The position numbers were made by a program, and so were the translations under genes. Positions 1-4,909 of a stretch of DNA of 11,684 nucleotides are shown in pieces. Origin of the DNA: an uncultured Clostridia bacterium (lineage in GTDB: Bacteria > Bacillota > Clostridia > UBA1381). Every line of letters starts with the position of its first letter. Position 1 is the stretch's first letter. The DNA lies in contig CAKSGP010000021.1 of assembly GCA_934454745.1 (NCBI GenBank), positions 1-11,684 on the forward strand, read 5' to 3'. The notes beneath the pieces were generated by a model, which made no database searches, had not been told where the DNA came from, and saw nothing but the letters and a program-made list of their open reading frames with translations.

Positions 1-959
1 GGATGATTAACCTTCTCAACAAGAGGATTATTTGCAAGGAATTCAACAACTTTTTTTGTGTTTTCTGCGTGACGTTCAAGTCTTAGTGACAGTGTTTCTA
101 TGCCCTGCAACAAGAGAAATGCCGCAAATGGAGATATTGCCGCGCCTGTATCTCGGAGCAGAACTGCACGAATATACGTAACAAATGCCGCAGGGCCTGC
201 CGCCTCAGTGAAGGAAACGCCGTGGTAGCTTGGATTTGGCTCAGCAATTGCAGGATACTTTCCGCTTGCGCTCCAATCGAATTTACCCGAATCAACTATT
301 ACTCCTCCAAGAGTTGTACCGTGACCGCCTAAAAATTTCGTAGCAGAATGTACCACTATATCTGCACCATGCTCTATTGGCCGTATAAGATAGGGCGTGC
401 CAAATGTGTTATCTACAACTAATGGTAAGCCGTGCTTATGTGCAAGCTCTGCAAGAGCGTCAATATCAGGAATATCACTGTTAGGATTGCCTAAGGTTTC
501 TATATATATTGCACGGGTATTTTCCTTTATTGCTGATTCAACCTCATAAAGATCGTGGATATTAACAAAAGATGCTGATATACCAAGTCCCGGCAAGGTG
601 TGTGCAAGCAGATTATAGCTTCCACCGTATATGGTTTTCTGTGCCACAAAGTGACCGCCGTTTAATCCCAATGCCTCAAGAGTGTATGAAATTGCCGCCG
701 CACCTGAAGCAAGTGCCAAGGCTGCGACACCGCCCTCTAAAGATGCGACACGTTTTTCAAGCACTTCCTGAGTTGAGTTTGTTAATCTGCCGTAAATATT
801 TCCGGCATCGGATAATCCGAACCGAGCCGCCGCATGGGCGGAGTTTTTAAATACATAAGATGTTGTTGCGTAAATTGGTACTGCACGGGCATCTGTTACC
901 GGGTCCGGAGTTTCCTGACCTACGTGTAATTGACGTGTTTCAAATTTATATTCTGACAT
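1..959 (-). CDS. metY: O-acetylhomoserine sulfhydrylase (PLP enzyme), 3' end cut by window edge
   Basis: This enzyme makes homocysteine (or methionine, with methanethiol) from O-acetylhomoserine and sulfide in the cytoplasm, using pyridoxal phosphate. The frame opens at an ATG at 959 and stays open to base 1, giving about 319 residues of a family that is usually near 425, so the C-terminal quarter is missing. The N-terminus (MSEYKFETRQLHVGQETPDP, then RAVPIYATTSYVF) is typical of MetY rather than MetB or MetC. The PLP lysine is Lys208 in HSATKFLGGHG. The substrate-side segment IETLGNPNSDIPDI and the cofactor aspartate segment VVDNTFGTPYL are also present. A ribosome site, AAAGGAAA, lies about 8 bases before the ATG. 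The promoter, a palindromic operator and a possible leader ORF lie upstream, which suggests control by sulfur supply. I am confident of the family. The exact sulfur donor cannot be read from the sequence. Confidence 0.93.
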   Translation of the reverse strand, partial: MSEYKFETRQLHVGQETPDPVTDARAVPIYATTSYVFKNSAHAAARFGLSDAGNIYGRLTNSTQEVLEKRVASLEGGVAALALASGAAAISYTLEALGLNGGHFVAQKTIYGGSYNLLAHTLPGLGISASFVNIHDLYEVESAIKENTRAIYIETLGNPNSDIPDIDALAELAHKHGLPLVVDNTFGTPYLIRPIEHGADIVVHSATKFLGGHGTTLGGVIVDSGKFDWSASGKYPAIAEPNPSYHGVSFTEAAGPAAFVTYIRAVLLRDTGAAISPFAAFLLLQGIETLSLRLERHAENTKKVVEFLANNPLVEKVNH

Positions 960-1014
960 ATTATTCATTTCCTTTCAAATTTGGTGTATTTCTCTCAATA
1001 TATCTTTATATTGT

Positions 1015-1074
1015 TTAACGCATTCGTCCAAATCTGTAATTTGCTCTTACGAGCTTTTCAAAAATTTTCGTCAT
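1015..1074 (-). CDS. possible 19-residue leader peptide upstream of metY
   Basis: A short frame, MTKIFEKLVRANYRFGRMR, lies between the metY promoter and metY. It starts at ATG 1074, about 23 bases after the expected transcription start, and stops at TAA 1015, leaving 55 bases before the metY ATG. AAGGTAGG about 8 bases before the ATG would serve as a ribosome site. The peptide is basic and has one internal Met and no Cys, so it is not an obvious attenuation peptide for sulfur amino acids. It could be a regulatory upstream ORF, a small protein, or chance. I do not recognise it. Confidence 0.35.
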   Translation of the reverse strand: MTKIFEKLVRANYRFGRMR

Positions 1075-1078
1075 ATCT

Positions 1079-1103
1079 ATTACCTACCTTTCAGGTTGGT
1101 AAT
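1079..1103. promoter_or_regulatory. 25-bp near-perfect palindrome, probable metY operator
   Basis: On the minus strand the arms are ATTACCAACCT and AGGTAGGTAAT around a GAA centre, with 10 of 11 positions complementary. The palindrome begins right after the -10 hexamer and covers the expected start site at about 1097. Only one arm would therefore be transcribed, which favours a DNA operator for a dimeric repressor over an RNA hairpin. The size and position would suit an Rrf2-family (CymR or IscR-like) regulator, but that assignment is inference and no regulator gene is in the window. Confidence 0.7.
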
Positions 1104-1132
1104 AGTATAGCATATATTTCCTACCTTGTCAA
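1104..1132 (-). promoter_or_regulatory. SigA-type promoter of metY
   Basis: The minus strand reads TTGACA (1132-1127), a 17-base spacer, then TATACT (1109-1104). The -35 is perfect, the -10 has five of six consensus bases, and the spacing is ideal. Transcription should start near 1097, giving a leader of about 138 bases before metY. Confidence 0.85.
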
Positions 1133-1138
1133 TAGGTA
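1122..1138. promoter_or_regulatory. second inverted repeat over the metY -35
   Basis: TACCT and AGGTA flank a 7-base centre that contains the -35 hexamer. The half-site TACCT also occurs in the arms of the larger palindrome at 1079-1103, so the same regulator may bind at both places, about 39 bases centre to centre. The arms are short and chance cannot be excluded. Confidence 0.4.
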
Positions 1139-1174
1139 ATATAAAATTTTTTCTTTATCGGTTAATCTTTGTTG

Positions 1175-1197
1175 AACCACGCGACTATCGCGTGGTT
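1175..1197. other. strong 9-bp hairpin between metY promoter and rbr terminator
   Basis: AACCACGCG and CGCGTGGTT form a perfect 9-bp stem with a 5-base loop. It is followed by TTTC on the plus strand and by no T-run on the minus strand. No plus-strand gene needs a terminator here. It could be a second barrier to readthrough from the rubrerythrin gene, or a small palindromic repeat. Confidence 0.5.
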
Positions 1198-1207
1198 TTC
1201 GTTATAC

Positions 1208-1240
1208 AATAAAAGAAAATCTGCAAATTGCAGATTTTCT
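1208..1240 (-). terminator. intrinsic terminator of the rubrerythrin gene
   Basis: A 13-base perfect inverted repeat with a single central base (1214-1240) folds as an 11-bp stem, AGAAAATCTGC with GCAGATTTTCT, closing a 5-base loop. On the minus strand it is followed by TTTATT. It lies about 110 bases after the rubrerythrin stop and before the metY promoter. The 1241-1351 stretch between that stop and the stem shows nothing else I can support. Confidence 0.65.
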
Positions 1241-1351
1241 CCCAAACAATAGATTTAACAATGCTTTTTAGCGATTCGTTCATATCAAAAAATGTATAAA
1301 TTCGCCGTCAAACGTTCGGTGCTGTTTTTTTACATCCCCATTCGCAAATAA

Positions 1352-1891
1352 TCAATAATTCTCTGCTTTAATCATAAAATAGCTTTGCGGGTGGTTGCAT
1401 ACAGGGCAAACCTCCGGAGCCTTTTTACCTACGCAAATATGACCGCAGTTTGAACATTCCCAAATAACATCGCCGTCTTTTGAGAATACAGCATCTCCCT
1501 TTATATTTGCAAGAAGCTTTCTGTAACGTTCCTCATGTGCCTTTTCGATTTCTGCAACCATTTCAAACAGTTTTGCTATATCATCAAAGCCTTCTTCCTT
1601 AGCCTCTTTTGCAAAGCCTGAGTACATATCGGTCCATTCATAGTTTTCGCCTGCTGCCGCATCCTCAAGATTTTCGATAGTTGAAGGTACGCTGCCCCCG
1701 TTAAGTAGCTTGAACCAGATTTTTGCGTGTTCCTTCTCGTTTGCCGCAGTTTCCTCAAATAGCTTTGCAATCTGTACATATCCGTCTTTCTTTGCTTTTG
1801 ACGCATAGTATGTGTATTTATTTCTTGCCTGAGATTCCCCTGCAAATGCCGCCATTAGATTGGCTTCTGTTCTACTTCCTTTAAGTTCCAT
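1352..1891 (-). CDS. rbr: classical rubrerythrin (ferritin-like diiron domain plus C-terminal rubredoxin)
   Basis: This is a cytoplasmic non-haem peroxidase of anaerobes that reduces hydrogen peroxide with electrons from rubredoxin or an NAD(P)H-linked reductase. The 179-residue product has a ferritin-like four-helix domain at residues 1-130, with diiron ligand candidates in GESQAR (Glu19), NEKEHAK (Glu52, His55), ENYEW, and EIEKAHEERY. A rubredoxin-like Fe(SCys)4 domain follows, with Cys146, Cys149, Cys162 and Cys165 (ECSNCG and VCPVCN). Length and order match classical rubrerythrin. I chose ATG 1891 because AAGGTG lies 6 bases upstream; an in-frame GTG at 1900 would add three residues but sits on that ribosome site. 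It has its own promoter and terminator and stands alone. PerR control is plausible from context and a degenerate box over the -10. Confidence 0.95.
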   Translation of the reverse strand: MELKGSRTEANLMAAFAGESQARNKYTYYASKAKKDGYVQIAKLFEETAANEKEHAKIWFKLLNGGSVPSTIENLEDAAAGENYEWTDMYSGFAKEAKEEGFDDIAKLFEMVAEIEKAHEERYRKLLANIKGDAVFSKDGDVIWECSNCGHICVGKKAPEVCPVCNHPQSYFMIKAENY

Positions 1892-1938
1892 TTTAATCAC
1901 CTTATCCTTTCATATAACTTATTATACCACCAAAGGTC

Positions 1939-1964
1939 TATCTTGCCGAGTTTCGACATAGATA
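1939..1964 (-). other. small hairpin in the rubrerythrin 5' leader
   Basis: On the minus strand TATCT pairs with AGATA and, after one bulged A, TGTCG pairs with CGGCA (one G-U pair) around a 5-base loop. It lies inside the roughly 100-base leader. A second, weaker promoter-like string (TCGGCA, 17 bases, TGGTATAAT, with the -10 at 1921-1926) lies just downstream. No known riboswitch is recognised. The leader could affect mRNA stability or be neutral. Confidence 0.25.
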
Positions 1965-1988
1965 TAGTCAGATTTATTTAATACTTTT

Positions 1989-2003
1989 ATATAAATATTA
2001 TAA
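1989..2003. promoter_or_regulatory. degenerate PerR-box-like sequence over the rbr -10
   Basis: The minus strand reads TTATAATATTTATAT, which agrees with 12 of the 14 defined bases of the Bacillus PerR consensus TTATAATNATTATAA and overlaps the -10 of the rubrerythrin promoter. The stretch is nearly pure A and T, so a chance match is quite possible. The perR gene is about 1.1 kb away. Confidence 0.3.
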
Positions 2004-2025
2004 CATATAATCAGCAATTAGTCAA
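1997..2025 (-). promoter_or_regulatory. SigA-type promoter of rubrerythrin
   Basis: TTGACT (2025-2020), a 17-base spacer and a perfect TATAAT (2002-1997). The start should fall near 1990, leaving a leader of about 100 bases. The TGA inside the -35 is also the stop codon of the receiver-domain remnant next to it, so this promoter lies at or inside the edge of old coding sequence. Confidence 0.85.
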
Positions 2026-2176
2026 GATTTTTGCGGTGCTTTGAGAATATAAGTCAGGATATAAATCAACTTATCCATCTCGATAGACTTTGCAATATGA
2101 CTATTCACACCTACATTCGATTCTTTTTTCTTGTCCTCATCAAAATCATCTGATTGTCTGGTCTTTGTGCAATTAT
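2022..2176 (-). pseudogene. frameshifted C-terminal remnant of a response-regulator receiver domain
   Basis: From 2144 down to a TGA at 2022 the minus strand encodes 40 residues beginning FDEDKKKESN and containing GVNSHIAKSIEMDKLIYIL. This matches the end of a receiver (REC) domain as found in hybrid histidine kinases. There the usual text is AMTA-x-AFxED, then G(M)NxHxxKPI-x-xxKL, with the conserved Lys-Pro of strand 5. Here the proline is Ser, and the expected PIIAMTA strand is present only as IIA in another frame (2176-2168), with a stop in the main frame between. No start, no acidic pocket and no kinase domain remain. The rest of the gene (beyond about 2180) is not recognisable up to the terminator at 2321. 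I read it as a decayed gene. The residue pattern is clear, but the length is short. Confidence 0.6.
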
Positions 2177-2285
2177 TTCATGGTTCGTTCCACCCTGTAT
2201 CGTCTGTAAACGTACTTTTGAGTTTCAAATCATACATATATGTAAATGCAGATACTAAATAACAGCACTTAAAAATTTTGTAATG

Positions 2286-2321
2286 TAGTAAAATAGGGCG
2301 AGACTCATAGCCCTGCCCTAT
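2286..2321 (-). terminator. probable terminator of the perR operon
   Basis: On the minus strand ATAGGGC (2321-2315) pairs with GCCCTAT (2299-2293), followed by TTTACT. The 15-base loop contains a second AGGGC that could pair alternatively with the same arm. It lies about 40 bases after the BFD-like stop. The T-run is modest. Confidence 0.5.
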
Positions 2322-2362
2322 AAAATCCTGATGTATAAAAACATATCTACCTTTTTTGAACT

Positions 2363-2557
2363 TTATATGCTCATTATCTCAGATATCGTTTCTAAAATCT
2401 TATCGTGGCAACCGCCGCAGCCTGTTGAGCATTTTGTAATTTTTTGAACATCATCAAAAAGCTTTTCCACATTCTCAAACTTCGTTTCATTGTGAAGTGC
2501 GTTTTCAACATCTGCATAGGTTACATGTTTACAATTGCAGATTACGTAATTTTCCAT
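2363..2557 (-). CDS. BFD-like [2Fe-2S] protein
   Basis: A 64-residue protein of the bacterioferritin-associated ferredoxin (BFD-like [2Fe-2S]) type. Cys7 and Cys9 (CNCKHVTYADV) with Cys47 and Cys50 (TGCGGC) give the CxC and CxxC ligand pairs of that fold; Cys43 is an extra cysteine. It probably carries electrons or iron in the cytoplasm. Its ATG overlaps the stop of the preceding reverse rubrerythrin gene by one base (TAATG), so the two are likely translationally coupled and made in step. That supports a role as electron-transfer partner of the rubrerythrin, which is inference from context. It is the last gene of the perR operon. Confidence 0.85.
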   Translation of the reverse strand: MENYVICNCKHVTYADVENALHNETKFENVEKLFDDVQKITKCSTGCGGCHDKILETISEIMSI

Positions 2558-3111
2558 TATCCGAAATACCTCTTAAGCATTCCTTCAAAGCCTTTGCCGT
2601 GTCTTGCTTCGTCCTTTGCCATCTCATGAACTGTATCATGGATTGCATCGTAGCCAAGTTCTTTTGCACGCTTTGCAAGCTCGAACTTACCTGCAGTTGC
2701 ACCGCACTCTGCCTCTGCTCTCATCTGGAGATTTTTCTTTGTGCTTGTTGTGACAACCTCACCTAAAAGCTCTGCAAACTTTGCAGCGTGCTCTGCCTCC
2801 TCAAGAGCTGCTCTCATATAGAACTCGCCGATTTCGGGATATCCCTCTCTTATTGCCTGTCTTGACATTGCAATATACATACCCACTTCTGTACATTCAC
2901 CCTCAAAATTAGCCTTAAGACCTTCATACACATCGGGCTCTACCTGGTCCTTTGCACCAACACCGATTACGTGCTCGCAAACAAAATTAAGATCTGCACT
3001 CTCATCCATCTTTGTGAACTTTGAGCCCGGAACTCCGCACTGTGGGCACTTCTCCGGTGCACTGTCTCCCTCGTGAACATATCCGCATACTGGACATACA
3101 TACTTTGCCAT
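2557..3111 (-). CDS. reverse rubrerythrin (N-terminal rubredoxin domain, NADH-peroxidase type)
   Basis: A 184-residue peroxide-scavenging rubrerythrin with the domains in reverse order. The rubredoxin-like domain comes first, with Cys6, Cys9, Cys22 and Cys25 (YVCPVCGYVHEG, KCPQCG). A ferritin-like diiron domain follows from about residue 45, with FEGEC near 69-73, EEAEH (Glu105, His108), AEAECG near 133, and the final KDEARHG (Glu168, His171). Clostridial proteins of this type reduce hydrogen peroxide with NADH through a reductase and are strongly induced by oxygen when PerR is released. The true start is ATG 3111 with AAGGAGGA upstream; longer in-frame starts run into perR. It sits 25 bases after perR and overlaps the BFD-like gene by one base. 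Confidence 0.93.
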   Translation of the reverse strand: MAKYVCPVCGYVHEGDSAPEKCPQCGVPGSKFTKMDESADLNFVCEHVIGVGAKDQVEPDVYEGLKANFEGECTEVGMYIAMSRQAIREGYPEIGEFYMRAALEEAEHAAKFAELLGEVVTTSTKKNLQMRAEAECGATAGKFELAKRAKELGYDAIHDTVHEMAKDEARHGKGFEGMLKRYFG

Positions 3112-3136
3112 AATTATTTCCTCCTTAAAATTTAAA

Positions 3137-3505
3137 TTATTTACATTTTTTACACTTGCCGTAAAAGACAAAACTGTGTCCGACGACATCTCCGCCGATT
3201 TCTTTCTCTACTTCGGAATCAATGCTGATTGGGTCTATTGACAAATCCGTCACCTCACCGCATTCGTTACAAATGAAATGGTAATGGGGGTGTGTAAATC
3301 CATCATAATGAACGCTGTCATCCTCCGTATCTATTCGGAGAATAGTCCCGCTCTTAGTTAATAACGCAAGGTTTCGGTAAACCGTACCCAAGCTTATTTT
3401 CGGATCACGCTTACGCATTTCTTCATAAATATCATTAGCTGTGGGGTGGGAGCTTGTACTGCGAAGTACTGACAACAGCATTTCCCGTTGCTTTGAATAT
3501 CCCAT
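3137..3505 (-). CDS. perR: PerR-type peroxide-sensing repressor (Fur family)
   Basis: A 122-residue Fur-family DNA-binding repressor. By eye it keeps the whole PerR regulatory metal site of Bacillus PerR: His37, Asp85, His91, His93 and Asp104 correspond to His20, Asp68, His74, His76 and Asp87. The Asp, rather than the Glu of Fur, is the mark of PerR. The structural zinc site is Cys79, Cys82, Cys118 and Cys121 (CNEC, CKKC). The winged helix includes SLGTVYRNLALL. The protein lacks about 17 N-terminal residues compared with Bacillus PerR, as short clostridial forms do. The start is ATG 3505 with AGGAG about 8 bases upstream. It heads an operon with the reverse rubrerythrin and a BFD-like protein, and a palindrome just after its own -10 suggests autoregulation. 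Peroxide oxidation of the site His residues should release it from DNA. Confidence 0.93.
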   Translation of the reverse strand: MGYSKQREMLLSVLRSTSSHPTANDIYEEMRKRDPKISLGTVYRNLALLTKSGTILRIDTEDDSVHYDGFTHPHYHFICNECGEVTDLSIDPISIDSEVEKEIGGDVVGHSFVFYGKCKKCK

Positions 3506-3527
3506 AGTAATGACTCCTTTTAAAATT

Positions 3528-3546
3528 ATCAGTAACTATTACTAAT
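3528..3546. promoter_or_regulatory. palindromic operator downstream of the perR -10
   Basis: AGTAA, a TAG centre and TTACT make a perfect 13-base palindrome (3531-3543) that extends to 19 bases with one mismatched pair. It covers the expected transcription start of perR. It can be laid out as a 7-1-7 Fur-type box, but it matches the Bacillus PerR consensus poorly, so the regulator is inferred from position only. Confidence 0.5.
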
Positions 3547-3549
3547 TCA

Positions 3550-3577
3550 ATTATATCACTTTTTAGCGATTTGTCAA
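3550..3577 (-). promoter_or_regulatory. SigA-type promoter of the perR operon
   Basis: A perfect TTGACA (3577-3572), a 16-base spacer and a perfect TATAAT (3555-3550) give a start near 3543 and a short leader to the perR ATG at 3505. Confidence 0.85.
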
Positions 3578-3600
3578 GTACTTTTTTAAAATTTTTCTTA

Positions 3601-3640
3601 CAAAATAAAAAGATTAATATGGAAAACCATATTAATCTTT
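3601..3640 (-). terminator. intrinsic terminator ending the cell-shape operon
   Basis: A perfect 14-bp stem (3609-3622 with 3627-3640) closes a 4-base loop and is followed on the minus strand by TTATTTTG. The mgsA stop codon (3634-3632) lies inside the stem. A ribosome finishing mgsA would therefore sit on the upstream arm, which could couple termination to translation. It separates this operon from the perR promoter, whose -35 is only 24 bases further on. Confidence 0.9.
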
Positions 3641-4036
3641 AGGATTTACAATATCACGCCAATCTAAATCTCCTCTTTCAAGACCGTGTATAAGCACCTC
3701 GGCGGTTGCGGCATTTGTCGCAATCGGGATATTGTGCATATCACATAATCTTAAAAGCGAGAATACATCAGGCTCGTAGTTTTCGGGATTTAACGGATCT
3801 CTGAAAAACAGAACAAGGTCTATTTCATTATAAGCAATTCTTGCACCAATCTGCTGGTCGCCCCCCTGAGGGCCTGATAAAAATCTGTAAACATTTAGTC
3901 CTGAATTTTCTGCTACTACTTTTCCTGTTGTTCCTGTTGCATAAAGAGTGTGCTTTTCCAAAATCCCCTTATATGCAATGCAAAACTGTATCATTAATTC
4001 CTTCTTTTTGTCATGTGCTATCAATGCAATGTTCAC
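3632..4036 (-). CDS. mgsA: methylglyoxal synthase
   Basis: The enzyme converts dihydroxyacetone phosphate to methylglyoxal and phosphate in the cytoplasm, a bypass of lower glycolysis when phosphate is short. The 134 residues show GTTG (35-38), SGPQGGDQQIG (54-64) and FFRDPL (77-82), with the substrate-site residues His8, Asp60, Asp80 and Asp90 aligned by eye to E. coli His19, Asp71, Asp91 and Asp101. The residue aligned with E. coli His98 is Tyr87 (NYEPD instead of PHDPD or PHEPD), which is unusual for a residue linked to catalysis. The start is a GTG at 4036 with GGGGAG about 5 bases upstream. It lies 20 bases after minD and is the last gene of the operon. The fold assignment is firm; full activity is less certain because of Tyr87. 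Confidence 0.95.
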   Translation of the reverse strand: MNIALIAHDKKKELMIQFCIAYKGILEKHTLYATGTTGKVVAENSGLNVYRFLSGPQGGDQQIGARIAYNEIDLVLFFRDPLNPENYEPDVFSLLRLCDMHNIPIATNAATAEVLIHGLERGDLDWRDIVNPKD

Positions 4037-4056
4037 AAATCTCTCCCCTTTCTTTA

Positions 4057-4854
4057 CTATGACTTTGAAAAAGTCTTTTTCATTCGTGACCAGATAGTAT
4101 CTCTTGACGGCTTATCAAATTCCATCATCAGTATATGTTCGCCTGTCATTCGCTTTGCAATATTTAAAAATGCCTGCCCTGCACCATTACCTTCTTGTGC
4201 AATAGCCTTTCCACAAACGACTGATTCTGCTACCGCATCATCGTCGGGTACAAGCCCGAGAATAGGTATTGATAAAACGTCTATACAATCGTCTACATTC
4301 ATATGTACCTTTTTTTCTATAAGCTCCCGATTTATTCGGTTTAAAACAAGTTGGATATCTTCTATTCCGCTTTCTCGAAGTGCTTCTATTACACGATCTG
4401 CATCACGAAGCGATGATGCTTCGGTAAGAGACACTATAACCGCACAATCAGCATAATCTGATGCAAACCGAAACCCGTCACCCATACCGGCAGGCGCATC
4501 TGCAAGAACAAAATCAAATCTTGATTTTAATGTTTCCCAGAACTGCTTTGTCCGATCAATATCAAAATCCGAGGTTACCGCAGACTGCGGTGCCGCTATA
4601 AAGTACATATTTTCTGTATCAGGATTTTTTATTAATATATCATCAATATCGGCATTTTTTGATATGTAATCGGAATAATCATAAACTACACTGTTTTCAA
4701 GACCTAAAGCTATATCAAGATTACGAAAGCCTGCATCTGCATCAACAACTGCTGTAAGCTTGCCCAAAGAAGAAAGCAAAATCCCCACCTGTGATGTGAA
4801 AGTGGTTTTGCCCGTTCCGCCTTTGCCTGATGCAACTATTACCAACTTACCCAT
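4057..4854 (-). CDS. minD: septum-site-determining ATPase MinD
   Basis: A membrane-associated ATPase that recruits MinC and so keeps FtsZ rings away from the wrong places. The 265-residue length is typical. The deviant Walker A is GKGGTGKTT (10-18), switch I includes DADAGFRNLD (38-47), and the switch II region is DAPAG (119-123). The C-terminal segment IWSRMKKTFSKS (254-265) is a basic amphipathic membrane-targeting helix. I chose ATG 4854 because GGAGG lies 6 bases before it and the N-terminus is then the normal MGKLVIVASGKGG. A longer in-frame start would overlap minC. It follows minC by 43 bases that contain a promoter, and precedes mgsA by 20. The partner gene minE is not next to it. Confidence 0.95.
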   Translation of the reverse strand: MGKLVIVASGKGGTGKTTFTSQVGILLSSLGKLTAVVDADAGFRNLDIALGLENSVVYDYSDYISKNADIDDILIKNPDTENMYFIAAPQSAVTSDFDIDRTKQFWETLKSRFDFVLADAPAGMGDGFRFASDYADCAVIVSLTEASSLRDADRVIEALRESGIEDIQLVLNRINRELIEKKVHMNVDDCIDVLSIPILGLVPDDDAVAESVVCGKAIAQEGNGAGQAFLNIAKRMTGEHILMMEFDKPSRDTIWSRMKKTFSKS

Positions 4855-4881
4855 TATATGCCTCCATAACACCCTAATATT

Positions 4882-4909
4882 ATTATACCATATTTTTTTA
4901 ATTTGTAAA
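4882..4909 (-). promoter_or_regulatory. internal promoter in front of minD
   Basis: The minus strand shows TTTACA (4909-4904), a 16-base spacer and an extended -10, TGGTATAAT (4890-4882). The start would be near 4875, about 20 bases before the minD ATG. The -35 lies inside the last codons of minC. It would allow minD and mgsA to be made independently of the upstream shape genes. Confidence 0.6.

Noticed and set aside
572..850. Plus-strand frame inside metY
   Set aside because: Antisense to a well-conserved PLP enzyme; the residue make-up is that of a shadow frame.
960..1097. A SAM riboswitch or T-box leader for metY
   Set aside because: The leader is only about 138 bases, and I see neither the T-box sequence nor a SAM-riboswitch core or terminator hairpin before metY.
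1185..1283. A 32-codon minus-strand frame (MNESLKSIVKSIVWEK and onward) between rbr and metY
   Set aside because: It has no ribosome site, runs through both hairpins, lies downstream of a gene, and its residues look like random AT-rich translation.
1889..1900. GTG at 1900 as the rubrerythrin start
   Set aside because: The GTG is part of the AAGGTG that serves as the ribosome site for the ATG at 1891, and the protein family begins at that ATG.
3112..3189. Longer N-terminus of the reverse rubrerythrin overlapping perR
   Set aside because: The 26 extra residues have no rubrerythrin character, and a strong GGAGG site precedes the ATG at 3111.
4062..4084. GACTTT-GAA-AAAGTC hairpin followed by a T-run on the plus strand
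   Set aside because: It would be a terminator only for plus-strand transcription, where no gene exists; it lies in the coding end of minD and has a short 6-bp stem.
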